A DNA stretch of 64,000 nucleotides from CBDDLD01 sp965250025 (GCA_965250025.1 OZ252283.1:496001-560000), one strand, 5' to 3'; positions 34,615 to 44,871 are shown, counted from the stretch's first letter. Program-made: numbers and translations. Notes: generated by a model from the sequence alone, not told the origin.

Positions 34615-34633
34615 TAATTTTTCATTTTCAGTA

Positions 34634-34641
34634 CAAAAATA
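34634..34641 (-). promoter_or_regulatory. -7 box for purKE
   Basis: Minus-strand TATTTTTG, 19 bases upstream of the purK ATG (34614). It fits TAnnTTTG. Confidence 0.5.
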
Positions 34642-34706
34642 CACTTAAAAATGAGATAAGGTTCTAAAATGCCATGTCAAAAATGGGGATTGCTCATTCT
34701 ATTGAT

Positions 34707-34714
34707 TATCTTTG
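34707..34714 (+). promoter_or_regulatory. -7 box for hpt-adk
   Basis: TATCTTTG, 16 bases before ATG 34731. It lies downstream of the more upstream ATG at 34674, making that start unlikely. A TTG at 34690 is only 14 bases away, so the -33 is weak. Confidence 0.5.
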
Positions 34715-34730
34715 CGTTTCTAAAAAAATG

Positions 34731-35846
34731 ATGACCGTGATCAAGCTTCATGATTTGTATTTTAAACCTTTCATTTCTGAGCAGGAAATTGATAGTGCCG
34801 TGCAGCGCATGGTCGATGAAATTGCAAAGGATTTTAAAGACGAGATGCCGGTTTTTATCGGAATTTTAAACGGCTCTTTCATGTTTGTTAGTGATTTTGT
34901 AAAGAAATATCCACACCCTTGTGAAGTGACGTTCATAAAACTGGCTTCCTATGAAGGTGTGAAATCTTCAGATGACATTCAGCGTCTTATTGGACTTACA
35001 AAAGACCTTACAGGCAGAACGGTTATTATTTTAGAAGACATCATCGATTCAGGAAAAACTTTGGCTGAGGTACATCGTATCTTTAAGCAAGAAAAGGTGA
35101 AAACGCTAAAAATAGCCACCTTGTTCTTCAAGCCTGAAGCATATAAAAAAGATTTTAAATTACACTATGTAGGGATCGAAATACCGGATAAGTTTATTGT
35201 AGGTTATGGATTAGACTATGATGGCTTAGGTAGAGACCTTACAGAGGTGTATCAACTCAAAACCACACAACACATGACTAACTTAGTGCTTTTTGGACCT
35301 CCGGGAGCAGGTAAAGGAACGCAAGCCAATTTCTTAAAAGAAAAATACAATTTGGTACACATCTCAACAGGCGATGTATTCAGATACAACATTAAAAATG
35401 AAACGGCACTTGGCATGCTCGCTAAGTCATATATGGATAAAGGCGATTTAGTCCCGGATAAAGTGACTATTGACATGCTCAATAATGAAGTGGAAAAGAA
35501 TGCCGATGCTAACGGGTTTATTTTTGATGGCTTTCCTCGTACTGATGCTCAAGCTAAGGCACTAGATACTTTAATGGACGGTAAGGACTCACAGATCAAT
35601 GCGATGATCGCACTTGAAGTAGATGACGAAGTATTGGTAGCCCGATTGTTAGAACGTGGTAAAACCAGTGGAAGACCAGATGATGCTGATGAATCCATTA
35701 TTAGAAACAGAATTAATGAGTACTACCAAAAAACAGCCATACTGAAAGAGTACTATTCTGCACAGGATAAATATTATGGTGTTGATGGAGTAGGTAGTAT
35801 TTCTGAAATCACTGAGCGTTTGAGTGAGGTGATTGATAAGCTTTAA
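34731..35846 (+). CDS. Fused hypoxanthine phosphoribosyltransferase-adenylate kinase
   Basis: 371 residues. Residues 1-180 form an HPRT domain: the PRPP loop VIILEDIIDSGKTL and the hypoxanthine/Mg-binding VGYGLDYDGLGRDL. From Met182 a complete adenylate kinase follows: P-loop GPPGAGKGTQ, DGFPRTDAQAKAL, and a short lid with GRPDDADESIIRNR, without zinc Cys. One protein therefore salvages hypoxanthine or guanine to nucleotides and balances AMP, ADP and ATP. The fusion is known in flavobacteria. Met182 is an in-frame ATG that could also give free adenylate kinase. It is next to purEK. Confidence 0.95.
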   Translation: MTVIKLHDLYFKPFISEQEIDSAVQRMVDEIAKDFKDEMPVFIGILNGSFMFVSDFVKKYPHPCEVTFIKLASYEGVKSSDDIQRLIGLTKDLTGRTVIILEDIIDSGKTLAEVHRIFKQEKVKTLKIATLFFKPEAYKKDFKLHYVGIEIPDKFIVGYGLDYDGLGRDLTEVYQLKTTQHMTNLVLFGPPGAGKGTQANFLKEKYNLVHISTGDVFRYNIKNETALGMLAKSYMDKGDLVPDKVTIDMLNNEVEKNADANGFIFDGFPRTDAQAKALDTLMDGKDSQINAMIALEVDDEVLVARLLERGKTSGRPDDADESIIRNRINEYYQKTAILKEYYSAQDKYYGVDGVGSISEITERLSEVIDKL

Positions 35847-35907
35847 TCTGTAACAGATTAAAATTTACGTGTATTGTACAATGGTTTTCAATATTTGAGA
35901 AAGGAAT

Positions 35908-36906
35908 ATGACTGAAGGTAATTTTGTAGATTATGTTAAGATTTATGCTGCTTCCGGTAATGGAGGTAAAGGGTCTGTACATTTACATCGTGAAAAATAT
36001 ATTACCAAAGGCGGTCCAGATGGTGGTGATGGTGGTAGAGGCGGTCATGTGATCATTCGAGGCAATAGTAATTTATGGACCTTATACCACTTAAAATTTA
36101 AAAAGCACTTCAGAGCAGGTCATGGTGCTCATGGAAGTAAAAGTAGGAGTACAGGCGCTGATGGCGAAGATGTATATATTGATGTGCCCTTGGGAACTGT
36201 GGTAAGAGATACAGAAACAGATGCTGTTTTATTTGAGATCACAGAGGATAAAGAAGAAAAGATCGTATGCCAAGGTGGTAAAGGAGGCTTAGGTAACTGG
36301 CATTTTAAAAGTGCTACCAATCAGACCCCTCGTTATGCACAACCCGGACTGCCCTTAGAAGAAAAACGCATTACGATAGAGTTAAAAGTACTTGCCGATG
36401 TGGGCTTGGTTGGATTTCCAAATGCAGGGAAGTCTACACTATTATCCGTTATTACATCAGCAAAACCTAAGATTGCTGATTACGAGTTTACGACATTAAA
36501 ACCCAATTTAGGTATTGTTGAATATCGTGACTTTCAGTCGTTTGTGATGGCAGATATTCCCGGAATTATAGAAGGTGCTGCTGAGGGAAAAGGCTTGGGG
36601 CATTATTTCTTAAGACACATAGAGCGTAATTCTATCTTATTATTTTTAATTCCTGCCGATGCCGATGATATTGCAGGCCAATATCGCATCCTTTTGGACG
36701 AATTAAGACGTTATAATCCTGAGATGCTAGATAAAGAGCGCTTCATTGCAATTTCTAAATCAGACATGTTAGATGATGAACTTAAAGCAGAATTAAAGGC
36801 AGAATTAGATGAAAGCTTACCCATAGAATACTTGTTTTTATCATCTGTAGCGCAGCAAGGGATTAAAGAACTTAAAGATAAGTTATGGGCCATGTTAAAT
36901 GATTAA
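35908..36906 (+). CDS. obgE: GTPase Obg
   Basis: 332 residues. Essential GTPase that associates with the large ribosomal subunit and stress control. The glycine-rich Obg fold (GNGGKGSVHLHREKYITKGGPDGGDGGRGGHV) is at 15-50. The G domain has G1 GFPNAGKST, G2 YEFTTLKPNLG, G3 ADIPGIIEGAAEGKGLGHYFLRHIERN, and G4/G5 SKSDMLDDE and SSVAQQG. The G4 is SKSD rather than NKxD, slightly unusual but still ends in the key Asp. There is no C-terminal OCT domain, which is variable in this family. It is 11 bases upstream of the ion-channel gene. Confidence 0.96.
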   Translation: MTEGNFVDYVKIYAASGNGGKGSVHLHREKYITKGGPDGGDGGRGGHVIIRGNSNLWTLYHLKFKKHFRAGHGAHGSKSRSTGADGEDVYIDVPLGTVVRDTETDAVLFEITEDKEEKIVCQGGKGGLGNWHFKSATNQTPRYAQPGLPLEEKRITIELKVLADVGLVGFPNAGKSTLLSVITSAKPKIADYEFTTLKPNLGIVEYRDFQSFVMADIPGIIEGAAEGKGLGHYFLRHIERNSILLFLIPADADDIAGQYRILLDELRRYNPEMLDKERFIAISKSDMLDDELKAELKAELDESLPIEYLFLSSVAQQGIKELKDKLWAMLND

Positions 36907-36917
36907 GCATTACGATC

Positions 36918-37631
36918 ATGAGGCAGTATATAAAATCCATTGTAGAGTATAATGACAATAAGCCGAGTAAACGGTTTGCGTTCTTCATTCAGTTCTTAAT
37001 TATACTCTCGGTAATTACCTTTTCCATTGAGACTTTACCTGATCTGAAGCCTCAAGCTAAAACATTATTAAATACTATAGAAGTTATTTGTGTCATTGTG
37101 TTTTCCTTAGAATATTTGGCGCGAATATACGTTTCGGATAAAAAGCTCAAATTCATTTTTAGTTTTTATGGGCTAATAGACCTATTTGCCATTTTACCAT
37201 TTTACCTGTCTTTCGGAGTAGACCTACGTTCTTTAAGATTGTTGCGCATGTTCAGGTTGTTTCGCCTTTTAAAACTGGTCCGTTACAATAAGGCTATGCA
37301 GCACTTCACCAAGGCAATGATAATGGCCAAAGAACAAATCATATTATTTATGGTTATCACTTTGATCCTTATTTATTTTGCCGCAGTGGGCATATACTAT
37401 TTTGAGAATGAGGCACAACCAGAACATTTTTCTTCAATATTTGATAGCTTATGGTGGTCAATAGTAACCTTAACCACTGTAGGTTATGGCGATGTGTATC
37501 CGATTACTGTTGGGGGTAGAATCTTTACGTTTTTTATCTTATTGATAGGCTTAGGTATTGTAGCCATACCTACAGGTATTATTTCATCATCACTGACCAA
37601 GGCTGTAGAATCAAAATCGGAGACCGAATAG
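36918..37631 (+). CDS. Voltage-gated potassium channel (ion transporter family)
   Basis: 237 residues. Six transmembrane helices of the Kv fold. The voltage sensor S4 has regularly spaced Arg (DLRSLRLLRMFRLFRLLKLVRY) and the pore carries the K+ selectivity filter TVGYGD. The C-terminal cytoplasmic tail is short (KAVESKSETE), without RCK or cyclic-nucleotide domains. It probably adjusts membrane potential or potassium leak. It is likely co-transcribed with obg. Confidence 0.9.
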   Translation: MRQYIKSIVEYNDNKPSKRFAFFIQFLIILSVITFSIETLPDLKPQAKTLLNTIEVICVIVFSLEYLARIYVSDKKLKFIFSFYGLIDLFAILPFYLSFGVDLRSLRLLRMFRLFRLLKLVRYNKAMQHFTKAMIMAKEQIILFMVITLILIYFAAVGIYYFENEAQPEHFSSIFDSLWWSIVTLTTVGYGDVYPITVGGRIFTFFILLIGLGIVAIPTGIISSSLTKAVESKSETE

Positions 37632-37681
37632 TTAAAAACTACGTTAACCCTATTTTTTTTAATATCTTTAAAATAAAAAAG

Positions 37682-38200
37682 ATGAAAGCTGTCAAATTTG
37701 CCTTTATTGCATTACTTTTTATGTCTTGTGGTGCCGTCGTGAATTACGATTACGAAAAGACTACGGATTTTTCTAAATACAAGACCTATAATTATTATGG
37801 CGATATGAAAACGGGTTTGAGTGAATTAGATACGAAACGCCTGTTAAAAGCAGTAGATGAAAAGCTAAGTGCTTTGGGATTAGAGTTGTCGGATACGCCC
37901 GATTTTTTTATTGATATACAAAGTTCAGACTATGTTGACCAGCGAAATAGTAACGTAGGTGTTGGACTTGGTGGCGGAGGACGTAATGTAGGTGGCGGAA
38001 TATCTGTAGGTATTCCTGTAGGCCAATCCAATCATAACAGACGGGTCATTTTTGAATTTGTAAACGAAAACAAAGGCGGCTTGTTTTGGCAGGCGGTAAG
38101 TGAAGGTCGTTACAATCCTAAAGCATCTCCTGAAAAACGAGAAGCAGCATTCAAAACTCTGGTAGAAAAAGTATTCAGTAAGTATCCGCCAAAATCATAA
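37682..38200 (+). CDS. DUF4136 lipoprotein
   Basis: 172 residues. The lipobox Cys lies in ALLFMSCGAVVN, so it is likely outer-membrane-anchored. DUF4136 signatures: YDYEKTTDFSKYKTYNYYG, DFFIDIQSS, a Gly-rich loop (GVGLGGGGRNVGGGISVG) and the C-terminal LFWQAVSEGRY...LVEKVFSKYPP. Function unknown; the family is widespread in Bacteroidota. A strong two-way terminator follows. Confidence 0.9.
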   Translation: MKAVKFAFIALLFMSCGAVVNYDYEKTTDFSKYKTYNYYGDMKTGLSELDTKRLLKAVDEKLSALGLELSDTPDFFIDIQSSDYVDQRNSNVGVGLGGGGRNVGGGISVGIPVGQSNHNRRVIFEFVNENKGGLFWQAVSEGRYNPKASPEKREAAFKTLVEKVFSKYPPKS

Positions 38201-38203
38201 AAA

Positions 38204-38233
38204 AAAAGCGCCTTTGGATTCAAAGGCGCTTTT
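38204..38233. terminator. Bidirectional terminator between DUF4136 and doxX
   Basis: Stem AAAAGCGCCTTTG / CAAAGGCGCTTTT (13 bp) with a 4-base loop GATT, and A/T runs on both sides. It serves the two convergent genes. The same GCGCCTTT core is found in the gcvP terminator. Confidence 0.9.
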
Positions 38234-38241
38234 GTATTTAT

Positions 38242-38613
38242 TCAATTCAACAAATCTTTGTATTTATCCTTATAGCCATACAATACAAGTATATTAAGTA
38301 GGATTAATACAACTGAACCTCCAATACCTCCCGGGTCCAGAACAGCGTGGAAAAGGAAAGCGTTCACGGAGATACTCATTAAGATCAAAGCCATTAATGC
38401 GCCAAACTTATTAACTATCAATGCCAATCCGGCAACAATCTCCACTACGGCAACGAGGGTCATCGTTTTTGAATTCATTAAAGCGCCAAAATAAGCGCCA
38501 GCATCACCACCCAATTCAGGCATGGGTAAAAAGCTATAAAACTTATTGACTCCAAAAACCAGGATAAAAATTCCAAGAAGTATTCTCAGAACCATAAAAA
38601 CTTTTGCGTTCAT
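38242..38613 (-). CDS. DoxX-family membrane protein
   Basis: 123 residues with four transmembrane helices. The typical sequence starts LRILLGIFILVFGVNKFYSFLP and continues with LVAVVEIVAGLALIVNKF, the conserved ALALL-type segment. The DoxX family is linked to oxygen-quinone or thiosulfate-related membrane functions in some bacteria, but most copies are uncharacterised. Alone on the minus strand, ending near a two-way terminator. Confidence 0.85.
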   Translation of the reverse strand: MNAKVFMVLRILLGIFILVFGVNKFYSFLPMPELGGDAGAYFGALMNSKTMTLVAVVEIVAGLALIVNKFGALMALILMSISVNAFLFHAVLDPGGIGGSVVLILLNILVLYGYKDKYKDLLN

Positions 38614-38706
38614 AATCTCTGTAATTTAGTTGTTAGTAGTTATAAATGTACGAAAAATAAATTCCAGAGTATAGTCGCTATTTTTTATTATGCCTTACGT
38701 AACTGT

Positions 38707-41700
38707 CTAATCTACAGTGATTCTAATGCCTTCGCTATGACTGCTGAACTCAGGAGCATACATATTCTGTATGGTAGTAATGCCATTACTCATATCACCT
38801 GCATTATTAACTCTCAGGTCGTATTCAAACACATAAACACCCTTTGGCAGGTAATCAAAAAAGAAATGTGTTGCGGCATCTCTGGTGCTTTGATAATACC
38901 CCAAACCATCTTGCCATTTGTATTTCGATAATACATCAATAGGTTCCAGTCCTGAAGCCCTCATATCTTTCATGTGTACAAATTCCATAGGCCGATCGGC
39001 ACGCAACTCAATACGTACTTTGATAAGGTCGCCAACATTAAGCGTTGTATGGTTATCAATTTCAGTAATTACTTCACCAGTATCCGTATTGGATTTTAAG
39101 AATAGCTTTTTCTTTAACTTGAGAGGTGTTTCCGCAGAAGTGATCTTATCCAGGTCTTCAAAATACTGCCAGTAAACCCCGCCCCAGGCAATGCCTTCGC
39201 CTTTTTTAGTTAATGTTACTTCTGCCATATCTGGTTGGATATCGCCTTCATTCCATGAAGTTTTGTAATAACCGGTACCGGCTTCAACAGTGACATTATC
39301 CAGTGTCTCAGGAGATACTTGCTTGCCTCCAATAGTTACCTCTGCCATGTCGGTTTCACTCAGCCAGTCACTGCCTTGTAGTAACAATGCATAAACCGCT
39401 TCAGTCGTTGCCTTTGTAGTTTCCCATTTGTTGGTTTGCTTGTTTTTAAGCAACCATATCTTTAGATTGTCGATGGTTTTAGTATCATTTTCAATTTCAG
39501 AAAAAGCTTCAATCATTAGCGCCTGAGTTTCAATTGGAGCCTGATACCAATACCAAGAACTCGTGTTCTCTTTCCAGTACATGCCCAACTCATCAGAAGT
39601 GATGCTGTTTTCTTTCAATGATCTAAGGATCTTATTAGCCGTTTTAGTATCCTCTAATCTATGAGCTGTTAAGGCCATAAGCCCTTTAGCATATAGTGAT
39701 TTTGATAACCAATAGCTCTTAATTTGAGAATGGTAGTATGCCATAATATCTTTGACTTTTTTCGAAGCTTTTAATTCTGGGAAAAAGCTTCTGACATACA
39801 GATAATGCATTTGCATATAGCTTAAATGATCTTTACTAAGATCGATATCCTTATGATATCGTGTAAGCCTTTCGTAGTCTTCAACAAATTGCTGGTCCAG
39901 ATAAACAATGGCCCGAGCGATCATTTCTTGGTCCTGCCGCTCAGGAATAGCCACATTTAACTGTTTTAAATGTCCAAAACCTGCCAGGATATGCTGCGTG
40001 ATAAATCGATTGGTACGCCCGCCATTAAACCATGCCCATCCTCCGGTTGAAGATTGGTTTCTTTGAAGTTTTTGTTTTGCCTTTTGCAATTCGTTTTTCA
40101 TGGTATTCAAATCAAATAGCAAGGCAATACGTTTTTTCTGCTCGGTTTCAGATTGCGCATCTCTTAACCAAGGTGTTTCTTCTATAAGTAATGATTTTAA
40201 TTCCTGGTTTTTTTCGAGATTGCTCAATAAGGCATCCTGAGATTTCCATTGATCAAATACAGCTTCTATTTTGGGGTTGGTACTTACAATATGCTGTGCT
40301 AAGGTATTGGCATAATATCTCGAAAAGGTCTGCTCATTACATTCGTATGGGTACTCCATAAGGTATGGTAAAGCCTGTACGGCATACCATGCCGGGTTAG
40401 AGGTGATTTCTAGTGTGAGCTTGTGATGCTTTAAGCTATTAGAGGTATTCGCCTTTAGCTTATCTAATGTAAATGTTCGGGTTTCGTTACTACGTACCCA
40501 CATGGTCATAGTCTCGGTGACCAGCATTCTGTTACTCAGTACCGGTAATGCATTTTGTTCGCCATCACTAAAGTCATCGCTAACAGCCAAAACCTTATAC
40601 TGAACGGCTTGTAGATCATCAGGAATGCTGAGGTTCCAGGAGACTTGTGTATTGCCTTTGGCGTCAATGGTGAATGTTTTGGTAGAATCCGAGTTGCTCA
40701 ACTCGGCATCAATGGATTTCCCGGAAACAGGATCTGTAAGTTCCAGTTTGGCTTTACCGTTTAGTACTTTGTCCGTTAAATTTGCAATTTTTGAACTGAT
40801 GGTGATCTTATCGCCTGTTCTTAAAAAACGAGGTGCATTAGGAATGACCATGAGTTCTTTTTGGGTTACAGCCTCGAGTTGAGTTACGGCACTTTCCAGA
40901 GATTTGGTATGTGCCAATAACTGTAATTTCCATGTGGTCATAGCCTCAGGTGCTGTAAAATTAAAACTTACATGACCTTCGGCATCCGTTTGCAATTGTG
41001 GAAAGAAAAAGGCCGTTTCCTGGAGGTTTTTTCGAATTTGAATGTTATCAAAATCTTTAGGGTTTTGTTGTTTTTGGTTGTTAGAGTTGATGCCTTCAAG
41101 TTTTTTAATATGATTTTCAGTTTTTAGATTACCTTCTCTATACCCTTTTTTTGAATCGACATTTGGCACCAATTTTACTTTATTTCTTAAAAATTGTTCT
41201 TCGGTATCTTTTAGTTCATAAGCAGCTATATTAGTTTCGTCTAAAACAGCACTTTCATCAGATTCTACGATAACACCCGCAGCCTGACCTCGTATCATGT
41301 ACTGAACATTAACAGGTTGTCCAAAATAAAAACCAAACCAATTCAGCTGGTCATAAGCTTGTTTCGGATAAGCATAGATGTGAGCAAAGTCATGGTGTAT
41401 CCTAAACGCTGAGTTTCGAAAACTACCATATGCCCTTTTTTGATATCTGGAGTTATATATGGGCTTGGTAAATGGGTTAAAGTACCAGTCATGCGATTTG
41501 AACTCGTCTAACGAAGCATCGTACATGCTGGCTAATAACTCGGCAGACACTTTATCGCCCATAGGTCCTTTGATGGTAAAACTCCAGGTTTCATCCTGTC
41601 CTGGTTTTAACTGATCTCTAAAGGTTTTGGTTTCAATCTGTAGATCGGTTTTTGGGTAAGCTACTGGGACCAATAAGGACTGTGAGCCGTATTGATTAAA

Positions 41701-44700
41701 AGCAGCATAGCTGTAGTTCACCCTGAAGCCACCTACATCTTCCGGATTTACAGGGATGCTTATCGTAGCTTTAGAGTTGTTGAGTTTAAGAACTTGAGTG
41801 CTGATGATTTTGCCTGCTTTTTCGATGTCTACAGTGACGTAAAGCGATTGGGCTGCCGAAGCAAAAGTTACTTTTGCCATGCTATTCGTTGTGTAATTGT
41901 CTTTGTCTAATTGCACTGAGAATAAGGCGTTGTCTAGTGTTGAAGGGTCTTTATCACTGTATAATGTTACATAGGTTTCATCTTTTATGGGTTGATCAAA
42001 CGGATCTTCACTCTCCACTACGACAATATATTTTCCGGAATCCCATTTTTTGGTACGTTTTACAGTCACTATTTTTGATTGCTCAGTATCGAAATCAGCA
42101 GTAAAAACACGTTTGCCTTTTTTCCAATGCTTGAGGTCGTCTTCATTGCCATAGGGGTCGTTAGGAAAAAATGTTTTGAAGTCTGTTTCCGAAATGACTT
42201 GGTAATCGGGCGAGTTCCATGGTCTATGTCTCAGTACCCGGTCGGGAGCTTCAAGCTTGTAAATACTCACAGTTCCTTTTGCAGGCGCATACTCGCCATT
42301 TAAATTTTTTGACGCTATGGTGATTTCGTGTGTTTTCTTCGTTTTATCGAGTTTTTCAGGCATCACAATATTGATAGTCATGCTGTGATAGCCCACATTA
42401 ACTACAGTGGTTGTGCTTCTGGTTTCGCCATTGATATCAGTGACATCAGCCGTAACTTCGTATCGGAATATCGGTAAATTGGTTTTATTGGCAGTATCAT
42501 CGGGAATGGCTTTGAAAGTAATTTCAAATTCACCTTTGGCATTCGTTGTAGTCTCTCCGTGAGTGATCTCCTGTGCCTCATAATTTCGGTATGGCGCTCT
42601 CCAGTAATACCATCTGGGGAATTGTACGTTTCGCTTAACCCGATAAACCACTTTAGCATCGGTGATATGACTCCCCGCAAATGCTAGAGCATGACCTGTT
42701 ACGGTGATGTCATCATTGATCTTAAAGGTTTCCGTGATGGGCAAAAACTCAGTTTTGAACTTAGGGCGTTTATACGCTTCTACAGAAAAATAATGATTGG
42801 CATTAAGGTTGTTGTTCTTTGAACTTGCATTAATACGGAATGATCCTGTTAAACCAGTATCGGAGATGATAAATTTACCATGGAACGATCCGTAATCGTT
42901 AGTTACAGCCTTGAGTTCTGAGATCTTTTGACGATTAGCATCATATAAGCTGATGGTAACTTCAGTGTTTTCAGCAATTTCTGTTTTTTTATCGTAGGTT
43001 TTGGTTGCAATACCTTTAAAATAAATCGTTTGACCGGGTCTGTAAATGCTGCGGTCAGAGAATAAGTGTGCTCTGTAATCGGTATGATCTTTTGGTTTTT
43101 GGTTGCGTAGCCTATAAATGTAGTAATTACCAAAATAACCAGATTCTTTATCTGCTGTTATAATGATTTCTACATTTCTATAATACTTATGATCTTTCTT
43201 GAATTCAAATCTTCCGTAGCGATCTGTAGTGAAGCTTTTAGTCCATGTTTTCTCAGAGTCATTAAGGGCATAAGACATGTCTACTTTTGCACCTTCAATG
43301 GGTTTGCCGGAGTTTCTGTCAATGACCTGATACATCTGTTTGCCATGTTCTTCACCTTCTATCAAAGCAAAGTTTGTGGCCTGTATAAATCCTTCAGCAA
43401 ATGTCTTTGGAGCTGTCTCAGGTCTTGCAGTAATAATGTATAAGCCGTTTTCTAACTCAGGGACTATAATTTCGGTTTGGTGCCTCTGAAGATCGTTTTC
43501 GTTCTTTAATTGGCTTTTCCATGTTTTGTATACAGATAGTCTTTTTAAAAGTGCCTCTTTGTCTTCTGTGTTATAGGCCTTGTTGTACGTATCGAGTTGT
43601 TTTTTGGAGATTTTATAGATGCTGAAGTTCAAAGTCTCTAAGTTGGTGTAACTCACTAAAATTCTTGATTTTTTTAGTAAAGGAATATGGTTCTCTGATT
43701 GTAATTGTAATGATGGATTTAACAATTGTTCCTTTAAAGCCTCACACCGTTTCGCGCCTTCACTAGAGGGATATTTTTCAATGATAGTATTGCAAATTTT
43801 AAGAGCATCCTTCAGTTTCCAGCGTAAGGATTCATTTTTAGTATCGTAAACATACCTGTTGCCTTGTTTTTTATAGCGTTTTGCAATTTCATACTGATAC
43901 AGACCAGATAAAGGAGAGTTTCCCAGTTGTTGAGAAGACGATTGTAAAGTCTCTAAAACACGTGCTTCTTTATCTGCGACTACAGCATGTTTTTGAATGT
44001 AGTTTAGGCGTTCCAGATCAACATCGACATAAGCTTTTGAATGGTCTTTATGATGGGCTTTTAATAGGTTTTGATAGATCTTTATAGCGTTAAGTTGTAA
44101 AGATGTGCTGTCTTTTGAATTCAACGTTATATTCATAAAACGATCTCCGGAACTCAAAAGATCAGAATCTTCAATTTTAAATTGATATGTAGGTTTGGTA
44201 ATACTATGCTCGTCAGTTTTATAAAATAAGAGGGCATTATGACTTAACAAGTCATAGAGCGTGGGTCTGTAAGTTTTAGAGTTTTTAACAGCGATCAAAA
44301 GCTCATTGTAATTCTCTAAAGGTTCTTGTTGTAGTAATAATCCATTTTCTAAGGATTTTTGATAGTACAGGTGAATCTCATTAAAAAGTGTTTCAAGATC
44401 CCAGGTTCTAAAATCTTTAGCGTCTACTATTTCACGGGTTTTAGTACGATCATAAAACCTGTAACGGTTTTGTTGAAAATATTGCCAATACATGGTTGCC
44501 AGCATGTTTTCTAATAAGTGCCGGGTTACCGTATTGCTCCGTTCTATTTCGGTTTTAAAATCATTGACGATCTTGAGCTGCGCATCTTCTTCTAAAACTA
44601 AAGCATAGCGACTGAGGTATACAAGACTCTTAATACGCTGAACAGTGTTGTTCTCCTTAAGCGCTTGCGCTGCAATATCTTTGACAACCTCAAGCGCAGA

Positions 44701-44832
44701 TTTAGTGAGGCCTTCATTTTCCAGTTGTTGGACGTTTTGCCATGCTTTGGCATAATCAGCCATAGAACCGTCTTGAGCATTACTAAAGTTAGCAAAGAGA
44801 ATGATCATTATTAATGTGATGTAATTTTTCAT
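38707..44832 (-). CDS. Alpha-2-macroglobulin family protein with intact thioester
   Basis: 2041 residues. A signal peptide (MKNYITLIMIILFANFSNAQ) precedes macroglobulin (MG) domains, including YQVIDRNSGKPIEGAKVDM and YRAHLFSDRSIYRPGQTIYFKG. The ANA/bait region lies mid-protein. The thioester is CNEQ (Cys1498 to Gln1501, in YPYECNEQTFSRYY), and the helical toroid follows (terpenoid-cyclase-like repeats, about 1500-1810). The family traps attacking proteases. The Ser-rich stretch near 1160-1220 looks disordered. The usual partner PbpC (PBP1c) is absent nearby. A -7 box lies 40 bases upstream. Confidence 0.93.
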   Translation of the reverse strand: MKNYITLIMIILFANFSNAQDGSMADYAKAWQNVQQLENEGLTKSALEVVKDIAAQALKENNTVQRIKSLVYLSRYALVLEEDAQLKIVNDFKTEIERSNTVTRHLLENMLATMYWQYFQQNRYRFYDRTKTREIVDAKDFRTWDLETLFNEIHLYYQKSLENGLLLQQEPLENYNELLIAVKNSKTYRPTLYDLLSHNALLFYKTDEHSITKPTYQFKIEDSDLLSSGDRFMNITLNSKDSTSLQLNAIKIYQNLLKAHHKDHSKAYVDVDLERLNYIQKHAVVADKEARVLETLQSSSQQLGNSPLSGLYQYEIAKRYKKQGNRYVYDTKNESLRWKLKDALKICNTIIEKYPSSEGAKRCEALKEQLLNPSLQLQSENHIPLLKKSRILVSYTNLETLNFSIYKISKKQLDTYNKAYNTEDKEALLKRLSVYKTWKSQLKNENDLQRHQTEIIVPELENGLYIITARPETAPKTFAEGFIQATNFALIEGEEHGKQMYQVIDRNSGKPIEGAKVDMSYALNDSEKTWTKSFTTDRYGRFEFKKDHKYYRNVEIIITADKESGYFGNYYIYRLRNQKPKDHTDYRAHLFSDRSIYRPGQTIYFKGIATKTYDKKTEIAENTEVTISLYDANRQKISELKAVTNDYGSFHGKFIISDTGLTGSFRINASSKNNNLNANHYFSVEAYKRPKFKTEFLPITETFKINDDITVTGHALAFAGSHITDAKVVYRVKRNVQFPRWYYWRAPYRNYEAQEITHGETTTNAKGEFEITFKAIPDDTANKTNLPIFRYEVTADVTDINGETRSTTTVVNVGYHSMTINIVMPEKLDKTKKTHEITIASKNLNGEYAPAKGTVSIYKLEAPDRVLRHRPWNSPDYQVISETDFKTFFPNDPYGNEDDLKHWKKGKRVFTADFDTEQSKIVTVKRTKKWDSGKYIVVVESEDPFDQPIKDETYVTLYSDKDPSTLDNALFSVQLDKDNYTTNSMAKVTFASAAQSLYVTVDIEKAGKIISTQVLKLNNSKATISIPVNPEDVGGFRVNYSYAAFNQYGSQSLLVPVAYPKTDLQIETKTFRDQLKPGQDETWSFTIKGPMGDKVSAELLASMYDASLDEFKSHDWYFNPFTKPIYNSRYQKRAYGSFRNSAFRIHHDFAHIYAYPKQAYDQLNWFGFYFGQPVNVQYMIRGQAAGVIVESDESAVLDETNIAAYELKDTEEQFLRNKVKLVPNVDSKKGYREGNLKTENHIKKLEGINSNNQKQQNPKDFDNIQIRKNLQETAFFFPQLQTDAEGHVSFNFTAPEAMTTWKLQLLAHTKSLESAVTQLEAVTQKELMVIPNAPRFLRTGDKITISSKIANLTDKVLNGKAKLELTDPVSGKSIDAELSNSDSTKTFTIDAKGNTQVSWNLSIPDDLQAVQYKVLAVSDDFSDGEQNALPVLSNRMLVTETMTMWVRSNETRTFTLDKLKANTSNSLKHHKLTLEITSNPAWYAVQALPYLMEYPYECNEQTFSRYYANTLAQHIVSTNPKIEAVFDQWKSQDALLSNLEKNQELKSLLIEETPWLRDAQSETEQKKRIALLFDLNTMKNELQKAKQKLQRNQSSTGGWAWFNGGRTNRFITQHILAGFGHLKQLNVAIPERQDQEMIARAIVYLDQQFVEDYERLTRYHKDIDLSKDHLSYMQMHYLYVRSFFPELKASKKVKDIMAYYHSQIKSYWLSKSLYAKGLMALTAHRLEDTKTANKILRSLKENSITSDELGMYWKENTSSWYWYQAPIETQALMIEAFSEIENDTKTIDNLKIWLLKNKQTNKWETTKATTEAVYALLLQGSDWLSETDMAEVTIGGKQVSPETLDNVTVEAGTGYYKTSWNEGDIQPDMAEVTLTKKGEGIAWGGVYWQYFEDLDKITSAETPLKLKKKLFLKSNTDTGEVITEIDNHTTLNVGDLIKVRIELRADRPMEFVHMKDMRASGLEPIDVLSKYKWQDGLGYYQSTRDAATHFFFDYLPKGVYVFEYDLRVNNAGDMSNGITTIQNMYAPEFSSHSEGIRITVD

Positions 44833-44871
44833 GAATTAGATTTTTCAGCAAGTTACCTTCAAAAGGCGTTC

